A stretch of DNA of 64,000 nt, taken from assembly GCA_041394185.1 (NCBI GenBank), contig JAWKIQ010000002.1, forward strand, positions 868,001-932,000. Reading direction: 5' to 3'. Positions 1-8,793 of this stretch are shown here, one piece after another (position 1 is the first letter of the stretch; every line of letters starts with the position of its first letter). Made by a program: the position numbers and the translations under genes. Below the pieces are notes generated by a model, which searched no databases, had not been told where the DNA came from, and was given only the letters and a program-made list of their open reading frames with translations. The DNA is from Acidimicrobiales bacterium. GTDB taxonomy: Bacteria; Actinomycetota; Acidimicrobiia; Acidimicrobiales; Poriferisodalaceae.

Positions 1-288
1 GTGCCCACCCCCGATGGTGAGGACATGAGCGCACTGGCCGAAGAGGTCAGGCGCATGAGCAGCATCATCGCCAGTCACGAGGCCCTCCGAAAGGCGCTCG
101 AGGAGTTGGATCCGAAGCTGCGCGATCCGGTGGTGATGCGCGATGTCGACGGTCTCGACTATGCGGCCATCGCAGAAAGGCTCGACGTTCCCCTGAACAC
201 GGTTCGGACGCGTATTCGTCGAGGTCGCCAACTGGTTGCTGAGGCGATCATGAACACGACCGGATCGCCCGGCCCGCAAGAGGCCTGA
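1..288 (+). CDS. ECF-type RNA polymerase sigma factor, C-terminal part (gene begins before the window)
   Basis: The frame is open from the first base, so this is the 3' end of a gene starting upstream; the in-frame GTG at base 1 is not taken as the start. Residues about 30 to 85 form a sigma-70 region 4 helix-turn-helix (PVVMRDVDGLDYAAIAE, then NTVRTRIRRGR), the part of an ECF sigma factor that contacts the -35 element. It closely resembles region 4 of the ECF factor at 37561..38124. The last 41 bases overlap tail-to-tail with the kinase gene on the other strand. Because it adjoins the envelope island it could be the factor that reads the repeated GAACT elements at 7.8 to 13.7 kb, but that is only inference from position. 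Confidence 0.8.
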   Translation: MPTPDGEDMSALAEEVRRMSSIIASHEALRKALEELDPKLRDPVVMRDVDGLDYAAIAERLDVPLNTVRTRIRRGRQLVAEAIMNTTGSPGPQEA

Positions 289-2878
289 GCTGCTCGGTCG
301 ATGCGGCCGCCTCCAGCAACGAGACCGTGCCTGCGCAGGGGTCGACGACCAACAGACCGTCGGGTGAAATGGCCAAAGACACCGGGCGCCCGGTATCGAC
401 CACGGTGATGGGAGGCCCGGCCTGGTCGACGCGCAACACCTCGCCGGAAGTCGCAACGTAGAGAGCCGACGAGTCTGCGGCCAACGAGACAATGCCCTCG
501 ACGTCTGCGAGGTAGACCTCGACCGAGCCGCCGGAGACCCTCAGCACCCGGTCATTGCCGGCGTCTGCGACCCAAACGGTGCCATCTGGTCCCACAGCCA
601 CATCGGTGGGGCCAAGGAGCTCACTGGACTGCGGATCGTCGGTCGCGATAGCCGACCCGGGCTGGCCGGTGCCGACGAAGGCAGAGATGACCCCACTGGG
701 GTCGACGACCCTGACCCGGTGAGATTCGGCATCGACCACATAGATCTCGCCGGCGGCTCCGACTGCAACCGCAACCGGTCGCCGCAAGAGCGCTTCGGGA
801 GCCAAGGCGCCATCCCCGCGATCGCCCGACCGTCCAGACCCTGCGAGTGGACTGCGAATTCCGATGGCCAGGTCGACCACGGCCACCTGATGGGCATCTG
901 GGAGCGCTACGACGGCGCGGCCGTTCCAGATGTCGAGGTCGGCGATGAGTCCGAGGCCGACCACGCGCGCCACTGTCGAGATCGTGGTGTCGGTCGGTTC
1001 TATGGACCGAATGGCCCAATGCCCGCTGTCGGCGATCAGCAGCGCGCCTTGGGCCGTAACCGCCGCTGCTGAAGGCGACGACAGCGACGCCAGCTGTGCA
1101 GCCGCGCCATCACCGATGGGGCCCGAGGGGTCGCCTTCGAGCACCACACGACGATCGGTCGGACCGCTCAGCTCGACTACGTCACCTGAACTGCCGAGCG
1201 TCACAAAGAGCGCTCCGTCGGCGGCTTGTGTCAACCCATTCACTCCGTCGATCTCCTCGGCCACGGTGCTTATGACTCCCGAGGGTTCGATCGACCGGAT
1301 AGCTCCGGAACTGTCGACTACCAAGAGTGATCCGCCGGCGCCTGCCCCGAGCGCAGAGGGCGCAGCGATCGCGGCCTCGGTAGCCAAGCCGCCGTCGCCA
1401 CCAGATGTAGGAGACCCGTTGCCCGCCAGCGGCTCGATGACGCCGCCAGGATCGATCCAGCGAACCCGGTTGGCCTGGTTGTCGGCGACCGCAACTCCCC
1501 CTCGCCAGGCGGCCACGTCGACGGGTTGCAGGAAGCCCGCGCCGACCGCAGCCGACCCGTCGCCAGAGTCGGCGGCCAGGCCGGTGCCGGCGATGGTCGA
1601 GATCTGGCCGGTTCGAGGATCGACTGCGCGCACTCTGCGATTGCCGGTGTCGGCGATCAGCAACGAACCATCGGGGGCAACATCGATGCCGCGGGGCGAG
1701 TCGAGCATGGCTTGTTCGGCAGGCCCTCCATCACCGCCGAAGCCAGATCCCGAACCCCCGGCGACGGCCACCACCGCACCCTGTTCGACAGCGACTATGC
1801 GGTGGTTGCCCGTGTCGGCCACCAGCAAGCGTCCCGACGGTTCGAACGCGACATCCGTTGGTGACCTGAACCCATCGATGTACGAAAGGCCGTCGCCATC
1901 GAACAACACGACCCGATGATTCTCGGTGTCGGCGACTGCGACTGTCGACCCGAACGACGAGATGCCGTTGGGGCCGAACAGCGGCGGATCCGGCACTAGC
2001 ACTGCCTCCCGGGTTGGGGGGTCGCCCGGCAAGACCGCAAGCAGGATGCCGACCAAGGCGACCAGCACAACCGCCGCGACCGCGGCTGCGGCAACCCGGC
2101 GACGCCTTGTTCCGCTGCCGCCGTCCGATGCGCCGTCGATGAGGCTCAAGAACTCCGCGACCGTATTCGGCCGACCGCCCGGATCGTCAGCTCTGGCGCG
2201 TTGCAACGCCATCTCGAGCTTCTTGGGCAGCCTCGGCGGGTCGTCATCGGCACCGCACGCAACCCTGCGCACCACCGCGGCCAGCGCGTAGAGATCGGCC
2301 CGGGCGTCGACCGATTCGCCTCGACCCTGCTCGGGACTCATGTATCCCCTGGTGCCCAAGCCGGCGGCTGCCTCACCCGCTTGCGACGCGAGCCCGAAAT
2401 CGCCCAGGACCAGCGACGCACCCTCGGGAAAGATCGAATCGTCGTCGTCGCAGCGCTGTACGAACACGTTCGCGGGCTTCACGTCCAGGTGAACGAGGCC
2501 GCGCGAGTGAACGGCCTGCAGCGCGGCCCCCAGCTCGCGAGCCACGCGCACGGCCGAGTCGACATCGCCAGCCGCACCGACGAGGCCATCTGCCAGCGAT
2601 TGATCGAGCAGGTCCATCACCATGAACGGCTGGCCCGTGTCGAGCACCCCGATGTCGTGGACCGCAACAACTCTGGGGTCCTCGATGCTGCGCAACAGCC
2701 GTGCCTCGCGCAAGAAGGCGCTGACCATGTCCTCGCGCCTGATGAGGTGATCGGCTAGGACCTTCACGGCGACGGTGACATCGAGCAGCGGGTCGTGGGC
2801 CTCGAACACCGAGCTGGCCGCGCCCGTGCCCTTGAGCCTGATGATGCGATAGCGCCCGATGCGATCTGGGATCAGCAT
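248..2878 (-). CDS. PknD-like membrane serine/threonine kinase with long NHL beta-propeller
   Basis: The protein (876 residues from the ATG at 2878; a TTG lies one codon upstream) has a cytoplasmic Hanks-type kinase domain at about 1 to 250. Lys39 sits in AVKVL, the catalytic loop HLDVKPAN is at 130 to 137, DFG is at 160 to 162, and the GTRGYMSPEQ activation segment is present, so it should be active. HLD replaces HRD, so it is a non-RD-like kinase. One membrane helix spans about 261 to 283. The rest is a run of NHL repeats (DGSLLIADTGNRRVR type), about 11 to 12 blades, facing outside, with Cys pairs near the C terminus. Mycobacterial PknD has the same layout but a single propeller. The gene starts 24 bases after the next kinase and is probably co-transcribed with it. 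The external ligand is unknown. Confidence 0.88.
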   Translation of the reverse strand: MLIPDRIGRYRIIRLKGTGAASSVFEAHDPLLDVTVAVKVLADHLIRREDMVSAFLREARLLRSIEDPRVVAVHDIGVLDTGQPFMVMDLLDQSLADGLVGAAGDVDSAVRVARELGAALQAVHSRGLVHLDVKPANVFVQRCDDDDSIFPEGASLVLGDFGLASQAGEAAAGLGTRGYMSPEQGRGESVDARADLYALAAVVRRVACGADDDPPRLPKKLEMALQRARADDPGGRPNTVAEFLSLIDGASDGGSGTRRRRVAAAAVAAVVLVALVGILLAVLPGDPPTREAVLVPDPPLFGPNGISSFGSTVAVADTENHRVVLFDGDGLSYIDGFRSPTDVAFEPSGRLLVADTGNHRIVAVEQGAVVAVAGGSGSGFGGDGGPAEQAMLDSPRGIDVAPDGSLLIADTGNRRVRAVDPRTGQISTIAGTGLAADSGDGSAAVGAGFLQPVDVAAWRGGVAVADNQANRVRWIDPGGVIEPLAGNGSPTSGGDGGLATEAAIAAPSALGAGAGGSLLVVDSSGAIRSIEPSGVISTVAEEIDGVNGLTQAADGALFVTLGSSGDVVELSGPTDRRVVLEGDPSGPIGDGAAAQLASLSSPSAAAVTAQGALLIADSGHWAIRSIEPTDTTISTVARVVGLGLIADLDIWNGRAVVALPDAHQVAVVDLAIGIRSPLAGSGRSGDRGDGALAPEALLRRPVAVAVGAAGEIYVVDAESHRVRVVDPSGVISAFVGTGQPGSAIATDDPQSSELLGPTDVAVGPDGTVWVADAGNDRVLRVSGGSVEVYLADVEGIVSLAADSSALYVATSGEVLRVDQAGPPITVVDTGRPVSLAISPDGLLVVDPCAGTVSLLEAAASTEQLRPLAGRAIRSCS

Positions 2879-2905
2879 CAAAACATCACCGCGGCCGCGC
2901 CATGC

Positions 2906-5900
2906 CTAGAAGGCCCCCGCGCTGGTGGAAATGGTTTCGTCGACGAGATTTACCGTTCTGACGCGACGATTGCCCGTATCGGCAATATGCAGCAACTGGC
3001 CGTCGAGCACCAGAAAGGTCGGCGAGTTGAGCGCGGCCGACGAAGCCGGCCCCCCGTCGCCGCCGAGGCCCGGTGCCCCTACGCCCGCCACCGTCGATGT
3101 CGAGCCATCGGGCGAGACCGAGCGAACCCGATTGGCGCCGAGGTCGGCAACGTAGATGGTTCCGTCGGCTGCCACTGCAATACCCGCCGGCGTGTCGACC
3201 TGGGCGGCCACTGCCGGGCCGCCATCGCCCCCCGAACCAGCCACACCCGTGCCGAGGATCGTCGCAACAGACCCGTCGACGCCAATGCGCCGAACCCGGC
3301 TGCCCGCTGCCTCGCTGACCAGGATCGACCCGTCGGCCTCGACAGCGACCGCAAACGGGAACAACAGCGCGGTTGCTGTGGGATCGAGCCCGTCGGGGGT
3401 GGCGACGATGTCTCCGGTTCCGGCGATGGTCTGGATCTGGGTGGTCTGATCGTCGAACACGACCCGTCGTACCCGGTGGTTGCCGCTGTCGGCGATGATC
3501 AGGTCGCCGTCCGCCGTCCACGCGACGCCGGTGGGCGTCGACAGCGAAGCGGCCTCGGCCGGGCCGCCGTCGCCCGAGAACCCCGAACTGCCCGAGCCGA
3601 TGGTGGCGACCTTGCCCGCTTGGTCGAACACAGACACCCGATGCAACGCCGACTCGGCCACAGCGATGAGCCCCTGGGACGAGACCGAGATGCCAGAAGC
3701 TGTCACCAACTGCTCTCTGTAGCCGGCTCGACTCAGCAACGATCCGATGAGGGTGTCGATCTGACCCTGGGCATCGACTATTCGCACGCGCCCCGACCAG
3801 TTGCCGGCGATCAACAGATCACCGTCGAGCAACGCCAACCCGAAAGGATCGCCCAAGGGCGCCGCAGTGGCAGGCCCCCCATCACCGACCTCGCCCTGAG
3901 GACCCGAGCCGGCCACGGTCTCGATGGTGCCGTCGGGGTCGACCTTTCGGACCCGATTGTTGAACCCGTCGGCGATGTAGAGGCTGCCGTCGGGCGCCAC
4001 CTCGACCGCCACCGGGTGCCAGAGGCTGGCTTCGGACGCTTGTCCGCCGTCACCATCGAACCCCTCATTGCCCGACCCGGCGACGGTGGTGATGATGCCA
4101 TCTGCGTCGATTCGCCTGACACGGTGGTTGAGGCGGTCGGCGACGTAGATCGAACCGTCGTCCCCTATGTCGATTCCCGACGGGAACGCCAACTGGGCCT
4201 GCACTGCGGGCCCCCCATCACCACCAAAGCCCGGTGTTCCAGTGCCGGCCACCACCGACACGCCGAAGGTGGCTGGGTCTATCCGGAGGATCTGCTGACC
4301 GGTCAGATCGGCGTAGAACACAGCCCCGTCGGTGCCGATGGCGATCGACGCAGGAGCCCGCGGCTGCGAGTCGGGGCCCAGCAGCGTCGAGATGGTTCCG
4401 TTGGGTGCGACCTCGCGCACCACACCGTTGGCCATGTCGGCCACGACCAGCGTGCCGTCGGCCTTGACGGCCACATCGGTGGGCGACAACGCGGCGGCGG
4501 TGGCAAGGCCCTGGTCACCACCAAACCCTGCCTGACCCGAGCCGGCGACAACCTCGATGCGACCATCGACCGAGACCCTCCTGATCACATAGTTGTCGGC
4601 GTCGACCACGTACAGGCTGCCGTCTGGCCCATAGGCCGCAGAACGTGGGCCGGCCAGCTCGGCGTCTGCTGCTGGTCCGGTGTCGCCACTGAAGCCCAGC
4701 GTTCCCGTGCCGGCCAAAGCCGACAGGGTGCCGTCGCTCAACAGGCGGACCCGGTTTGCGCTCTGTTCGACGATGGCCAGTGAGCCGTCGTCGGACAGCG
4801 CCAGCCCGATCGGGTCGACCAGCACCGCTGCGTCAGCCGGTTCTGCGTCTGCGCCGTCTGGAGTTGCGCCGACCGGTGCGGTGGTGCTGGCCGTTGTGGT
4901 GGTCGTGGTCTCGGGGGGCTGGGTCGACGTCGATGGGGCCGACTCGGCTGTGTCGCGGCCCATCGTCGAGATGGCCCAGATGAGGGCACCCAACAAGACC
5001 GCCACGACGACGCCGACACCCAACAGCAGAGGAAGCCTTGACCTGGACGGTTCGGACGCGAGCGACGACCGGGCAACGGCGGGGGCGACGACGTCGACCG
5101 CGCGATCTCTCGGTCCCGACGATGCCTCGGACGAACGCGACACAACCCGCGACAGCCCGGACAAAAGCTCGCCTGCGTCGGCCGGAACAGACTCGATGGC
5201 TGCCAGCGCGTCGACGGCCGACTCGACTGCCACCAGCCACTCACCCAGGTCGGCGAAGCGATCTTCGGGGTCGTGTGCCAGACCCTTGGTCAACAGCTGG
5301 GCCGCCGGACCGGGCAGCTGCGCCAAGATCGCCGGGTCGAGGCTGGGGCCGTCGGGCGCAGGGTGTGCCCCGGTGACAACCCGTTGCAGGATCGCCGTGC
5401 AGGCATAGATATCAGACCGCTCGTCGATCGAAGCCGACGGGTCTCCCTGCTCGGGAGCCATGTAGCCCGGCGTTCCAACCGCCATGGTCAACCTGGTGGC
5501 CCCCAGCAGATCCTTGGCCAAGCCCAGGTCGCTTACGACCAACCTCTCGTCTGCCGCTATCAGGGCAGTTCCAACATCGGGCGCCCCAGCCCCGTCTGCC
5601 ACCTCGACGCGCCTCAACAACAGGTTCGACGGCTTGAGGTCGCGGTGAGCTACCTCGAGGCGGTGGACCTCCTGAACACCGGCCGCCAACTGGCGGCAGA
5701 ACCTGAGCAGGTCTGCGGTTTCCAGTTCGACACCATCGGCCGCAAGCTCGATCAGACGGTCTTCTGCCGTACCCCTGGACGCAAAGTCCATTACGAAGAA
5801 CGGCTGCCCATCGGGCGTCTCGCCGATGTCGTGAACCCTCACCACCCTGGTGCCGTCCACGCGGCGCAACAGCTGCGCTTCCTGGATGAACCTGCGGCGG

Positions 5901-6079
5901 ATCTCTGGTTCGTAGCTCCAGTTCTGGCCCAACACCTTCACCGCGACGGGCACATCGAGGGCGTCATCCCACGCCAGGTAAACGGTGGCGAAGGCACCAG
6001 ACCCCAGGGCGCGGCTGACCCTGTAGCGCCCGATTCGATCCGGAACGGGCGGGCCCGCTGGTTCTTCGGTTTCGCTCAT
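2906..6079 (-). CDS. PknD-like membrane serine/threonine kinase with about 12 NHL repeats
   Basis: The start is the ATG at 6079 (MSETEEP...); the open frame upstream has no kinase homology and runs into the neighbouring promoter region. Of 1057 residues, about 15 to 285 form a protein kinase with Lys48 (AVKVL), HRDLKPSN at 145 to 152, DLG instead of DFG at 184 to 186, and GTPGYMAPEQ. A disordered linker leads to a membrane helix at about 350 to 371 and a Thr-rich stalk. About eleven to twelve repeats of the form VAGxGxxGFGGDGGPA followed by a blade of DGSLYVADxxNHRVR then form one or two extracellular propellers. It is the first gene of a two-kinase leftward operon and is divergent from the lipoprotein gene, with a 97-base shared promoter region. 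Confidence 0.88.
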   Translation of the reverse strand: MSETEEPAGPPVPDRIGRYRVSRALGSGAFATVYLAWDDALDVPVAVKVLGQNWSYEPEIRRRFIQEAQLLRRVDGTRVVRVHDIGETPDGQPFFVMDFASRGTAEDRLIELAADGVELETADLLRFCRQLAAGVQEVHRLEVAHRDLKPSNLLLRRVEVADGAGAPDVGTALIAADERLVVSDLGLAKDLLGATRLTMAVGTPGYMAPEQGDPSASIDERSDIYACTAILQRVVTGAHPAPDGPSLDPAILAQLPGPAAQLLTKGLAHDPEDRFADLGEWLVAVESAVDALAAIESVPADAGELLSGLSRVVSRSSEASSGPRDRAVDVVAPAVARSSLASEPSRSRLPLLLGVGVVVAVLLGALIWAISTMGRDTAESAPSTSTQPPETTTTTTASTTAPVGATPDGADAEPADAAVLVDPIGLALSDDGSLAIVEQSANRVRLLSDGTLSALAGTGTLGFSGDTGPAADAELAGPRSAAYGPDGSLYVVDADNYVIRRVSVDGRIEVVAGSGQAGFGGDQGLATAAALSPTDVAVKADGTLVVADMANGVVREVAPNGTISTLLGPDSQPRAPASIAIGTDGAVFYADLTGQQILRIDPATFGVSVVAGTGTPGFGGDGGPAVQAQLAFPSGIDIGDDGSIYVADRLNHRVRRIDADGIITTVAGSGNEGFDGDGGQASEASLWHPVAVEVAPDGSLYIADGFNNRVRKVDPDGTIETVAGSGPQGEVGDGGPATAAPLGDPFGLALLDGDLLIAGNWSGRVRIVDAQGQIDTLIGSLLSRAGYREQLVTASGISVSSQGLIAVAESALHRVSVFDQAGKVATIGSGSSGFSGDGGPAEAASLSTPTGVAWTADGDLIIADSGNHRVRRVVFDDQTTQIQTIAGTGDIVATPDGLDPTATALLFPFAVAVEADGSILVSEAAGSRVRRIGVDGSVATILGTGVAGSGGDGGPAVAAQVDTPAGIAVAADGTIYVADLGANRVRSVSPDGSTSTVAGVGAPGLGGDGGPASSAALNSPTFLVLDGQLLHIADTGNRRVRTVNLVDETISTSAGAF

Positions 6080-6176
6080 GCCTGTGGCGTCCCGTGGTGA
6101 TCGGTGTCCAACCCGGCACGTGCGGACGACACTGAGCTGGGGAAGACTCTGCAACATCATGCTCGAAGGAGTGCCG

Positions 6177-7841
6177 ATGGCGACACCCCGAACAGTGGTC
6201 GGCCTTGTGATAGCGGCGACGATCCTGCTTGCGGGCGCCTGCGCGAGCGAAGGGGCAGGCGACGGTGCATCCGGTGGGCCGCAGGCCGATGACTGTGATT
6301 CGTCGGTTCGCCTCGGCGACGGTCCTGGCTGGGGCCGTTTCGTGATCGTGGCCGAGGGGGGCAATGGGCCCGAGCCAACGGCAACTGCAGGTTGGGTCGT
6401 CAGCGACGACCTGATCGCAACGGCAGGATCCGAGCTGAGAACCCGCTTGGAGTCGGGCGCAGCGGCCTACGCAAGGTCGTCGACTGGCGAAGAGTCGCGC
6501 ATAGTCGAAGCGTTCATCGACCCGGCAAACGACATCGTCTTGGTGAGGCCGGAGTCTGCGCTGCCCGCACCCTTGCCTGTCGACCCCGACAGCACGCAGA
6601 CCGCCGCCAGGGCCAGAGTCGAGTCGAGCCTGCTCACCGGCGAGCCGCTGTTCGAATGTGGCTTCGTAGTGGCGATTGCAATGGGGCCGGTGTCTGGTCA
6701 TGAGGCAGACGACCAGGTTGGTGCGGCTGAAGTGATGAAGCTGGTCGAATCGGTCGAAGCAGGCGAAGTGGCATCTGTGCCGCTGCCCGGAGGCTCTGCG
6801 GGCGTCTGCCCCGACCCGGCCCCCTACCTGGAGATCGCATCTGCGTCGACATTTCTGATCGTGGCCGAGTCGTCCCTGGGTCAGATCGACGGGGTCGAGC
6901 GTTCGTCGTTTGCGACGCTGGGCACCGCCTTCGCCGTCCGCGAACGTCTCCTGGTCACCAACGGTCATCTCGTCAGGGGCCTCCTCGATTCCGAAGCCCA
7001 GCTGACCAACGTCTACGCCATCGGAGCGGATGGAGTTGGCGTGGTCGAGGTGGCAAGGGCGTTCGTGCGGCCCGGCCAGGACCCTGCAAGGGCTACCGAC
7101 CTGGGGCTCCTGGCCACCCTCGAACCCGTTGAGACGGTGCTGGCTCTGCCCGGCCCCGAGAGTGAAGAACTGGCCGCCGGCCAAGACGTGTGGATCGTCG
7201 GGTTTGGTCGCGGCTCGGGCGGCGATCTGGTGCCCGTGATCCCGGGGCAAACCGCACCGGCACCCACACCAGTAGAGGTCACCCTCACCGGAGAGGTCGT
7301 GTTCTCCTACGAAGGCGCCACGGGCACCTCTGACGGTTCGCCGGTGGTGGCGTGCGGTTCGGTGGTGGGCGTCAACAACTCGGGAGTCGAGCGACTGTTG
7401 CTGCTGGCCGGAGCGGGCACCGGAGGGCTCGAGGTCGAGACGATCCGCAGCGGGATCGGGCCGGCCGTAACCCAGATCGGCGCCGTCGAGAGCCTGCTCG
7501 CCCTGTTCGACGACCAGTCGCTGGAAGGCGTGCCCATTCCCGTTCCACACGCCACGGCCGGTCCGCCGGCGACCATCGAGTTCATCGACTGCCCCGAGGA
7601 GTTCGTCGCCGAGCAGGACAACTTCTGCACTGTGTCGACCAACCGAACCGTAGGCGGCGAGTGGGAGATTCCCGGCTTCACCACCACGCCGGTGATACTC
7701 CAGACGATCAACGGCCCCAACACGATTCGGGTCAATCCCAAAGCCGACTCGATCGGGCAGCGCTTCACCATCACCGTGGTGGTCAACGGCACCGACGGAG
7801 CCCAGGCGAGAGCCACCCACGGATTCATCGTCGTCGACTGA
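6177..7841 (+). CDS. Secreted lipoprotein with tandem trypsin-like protease domains (second appears catalytic)
   Basis: The ATG at 6177 follows a GAAGGAG ribosome binding site and begins a lipoprotein signal with cysteine at residue 22 (LLAGAC), so the 554-residue protein is anchored outside the cell. The second trypsin-like fold (about 235 to 460) shows a plausible triad: His in VTNGHLV, Asp in ATDLGLLA and Ser in TSDGSPVV. An earlier segment (about 70 to 180) aligns with its first half (GWVVSDDLIATAGSEL against AFAVRERLLVTNGHLV) but has Ser where the catalytic His should be, so it looks like a dead copy. The last 90 residues form an Ig-like or DUF-type beta domain with two cysteines. Substrates are unknown. 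It stands just ahead of the repeat-protein island. Confidence 0.7.
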   Translation: MATPRTVVGLVIAATILLAGACASEGAGDGASGGPQADDCDSSVRLGDGPGWGRFVIVAEGGNGPEPTATAGWVVSDDLIATAGSELRTRLESGAAAYARSSTGEESRIVEAFIDPANDIVLVRPESALPAPLPVDPDSTQTAARARVESSLLTGEPLFECGFVVAIAMGPVSGHEADDQVGAAEVMKLVESVEAGEVASVPLPGGSAGVCPDPAPYLEIASASTFLIVAESSLGQIDGVERSSFATLGTAFAVRERLLVTNGHLVRGLLDSEAQLTNVYAIGADGVGVVEVARAFVRPGQDPARATDLGLLATLEPVETVLALPGPESEELAAGQDVWIVGFGRGSGGDLVPVIPGQTAPAPTPVEVTLTGEVVFSYEGATGTSDGSPVVACGSVVGVNNSGVERLLLLAGAGTGGLEVETIRSGIGPAVTQIGAVESLLALFDDQSLEGVPIPVPHATAGPPATIEFIDCPEEFVAEQDNFCTVSTNRTVGGEWEIPGFTTTPVILQTINGPNTIRVNPKADSIGQRFTITVVVNGTDGAQARATHGFIVVD

Positions 7842-7852
7842 GCGCCTTTTTC

Positions 7853-7897
7853 GAGAAATCCCCGATCTTCGAGAACTATCTCGGGCCGGGCTGCATC
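7853..7897 (+). promoter_or_regulatory. Shared bipartite promoter-like element, copy A
   Basis: GAACT (7873-7877), a 15-base spacer and GCATC (7893-7897) lie 47 bases before the start codon of the repeat protein. The 20 bases upstream (GAGAAAT..CGATCTTC) also resemble the other copies. GAACT matches the -35 of many ECF-sigma promoters; the sigma factor is not identified. Confidence 0.55.
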
Positions 7898-7944
7898 CAT
7901 CGATGCGAACAGGGCAAATCGCCCCCGAGAAAAGGAACAGACCG

Positions 7945-8370
7945 ATGGATGACTTCAGCTACGACACGAGCTACGACAGCAGCTGGGACACCAGCTACGA
8001 CACGACCTTCGATTCCAGCTGGGACACGTCCTACGACTCCAGCTGGGACACCTGGGACACCAGCTACGACAACAGCTGGGACACGTCCTACGACTCCAGC
8101 TGGGACACCTGGGACACCAGCTACGACAACAGCTGGGACTCGAGCTACGACTCCAGCTGGGACACCTGGGACCTCAACAACAGCTGGCAGGAAAGCTACG
8201 ACACCTACGAGACGATGAGCGATGTGTCGTGGGCGGCATGGAACACCAGCGTCGACGCATCCCTGATGGGCGACGACTACTCGGCCTACGAGTGGAACGT
8301 CATCTCGCTCGAGGCGAACGCCGTCGCAGACGAGGCCTGGAACGAGTGGCTCACCGAGCCCGCCGTGTGA
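7945..8370 (+). CDS. Tyr-Asp-Ser-Trp repeat protein of unknown function
   Basis: The ATG at 7945 has an AAAGGA ribosome binding site. The 141-residue product is not recognised. Residues 5 to 80 are built from short units such as SYDSSWDTWD and TSYDNSWDT, extremely rich in Asp, Ser, Tyr and Trp and with no Lys or Arg. A 19-residue unit repeats nearly exactly from residue 29 to 76. The last 60 residues are non-repetitive, acidic and Trp-rich. There is no signal peptide or membrane segment, so export, if any, must be non-Sec. The composition suggests an adhesive, cation-binding or phase-separating polymer; that is inference. It is a single-gene unit between element A and a terminator. The neighbouring DxDGDG-repeat protein has the same acidic, signal-less character. 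Confidence 0.75.
   Translation: MDDFSYDTSYDSSWDTSYDTTFDSSWDTSYDSSWDTWDTSYDNSWDTSYDSSWDTWDTSYDNSWDSSYDSSWDTWDLNNSWQESYDTYETMSDVSWAAWNTSVDASLMGDDYSAYEWNVISLEANAVADEAWNEWLTEPAV
8029..8172 (+). repeat. 57-bp tandem coding repeat, about 2.5 copies
   Basis: The codons for residues 29 to 76 of the repeat protein repeat with a 57-base period (19 residues, units starting at 8029, 8086 and 8143). The copies are almost identical at the DNA level, including synonymous positions, which suggests recent unit duplication. Shorter 12 to 18-base versions precede it from about 7960. Confidence 0.8.
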
Positions 8371-8401
8371 CCAGACCCAAACGACACATCAACCGCTGCA
8401 G

Positions 8402-8438
8402 AGATCCCGGGGCCAACGCCTCGGGATCTTTGGTTTTT
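8402..8438 (+). terminator. Rho-independent terminator after the repeat protein
   Basis: AGATCCCG (8402-8409) pairs perfectly with CGGGATCT (8422-8429) around a 12-base loop and is followed by TTGGTTTTT. It isolates the repeat-protein gene from the next unit. Confidence 0.8.
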
Positions 8439-8452
8439 GAGGCCCGCGGCTC

Positions 8453-8495
8453 GATTTCCCGAAGTGTCAAAAACTCGACGAGGCGCCGGCGCATC
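8453..8495 (+). promoter_or_regulatory. Shared bipartite promoter-like element, copy D (weakest)
   Basis: AAACT (8471-8475), exactly 15 bases, GCATC (8491-8495), 29 bases before the ATG at 8525. The first base of the -35-like half differs from the other three copies, but spacing, the second half and an AT-rich GATTT upstream stretch agree. Confidence 0.45.
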
Positions 8496-8524
8496 CATAT
8501 GGCAGCAAGCAGATGGAGTTGACC

Positions 8525-8755
8525 ATGAAGTCCTACCCGACACCCCGCAAGTTGTTCTACCTGGCCGTCATCGTGGTTCAGGCAGCACTGCTCTATGTCC
8601 AGGTCGACCTCAGGTGGCCGTCGGACGAAGAGCCCGACTGCGTTTCGGTGACCCTGCAAGCCCAAGACATCGCTCCGTCGAACGTAGGGCTCGGCCCGCA
8701 CTCCTCAGGAGACTTCGGCCCGCCCACCGACCTGGTTCTCGTTGACTGCGACTGA
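8525..8755 (+). CDS. Small single-pass or secreted protein, unknown
   Basis: I chose the ATG at 8525 because GGAG sits six bases before it; the in-frame ATG at 8513 has no ribosome binding site. The 76-residue protein has a basic N terminus and one hydrophobic segment (about 10 to 26) that is either a signal peptide or an anchor. An acidic, Pro/Gly-containing outside part with two cysteines (DCV and VDC at the end) follows. No family was recognised. It is the first gene after element D and lies 38 bases before the four-cysteine gene, so the two are probably one transcript. Confidence 0.7.
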   Translation: MKSYPTPRKLFYLAVIVVQAALLYVQVDLRWPSDEEPDCVSVTLQAQDIAPSNVGLGPHSSGDFGPPTDLVLVDCD

Positions 8756-8793
8756 GTCGCAGGCGAGCCCAACCAACCAAGACAGGAAAGACA

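Noticed and set aside
930..4783. Long plus-strand open frames (up to 662 codons) opposite the NHL kinases
   Set aside because: They are mirror frames of high-GC repeated blades, lack ribosome binding sites and have low-complexity His/Arg/Pro products with no domain.
8029..8172. Tandem direct repeats as a possible CRISPR array
   Set aside because: Units are contiguous and in coding frame, with no spacers and no cas genes.
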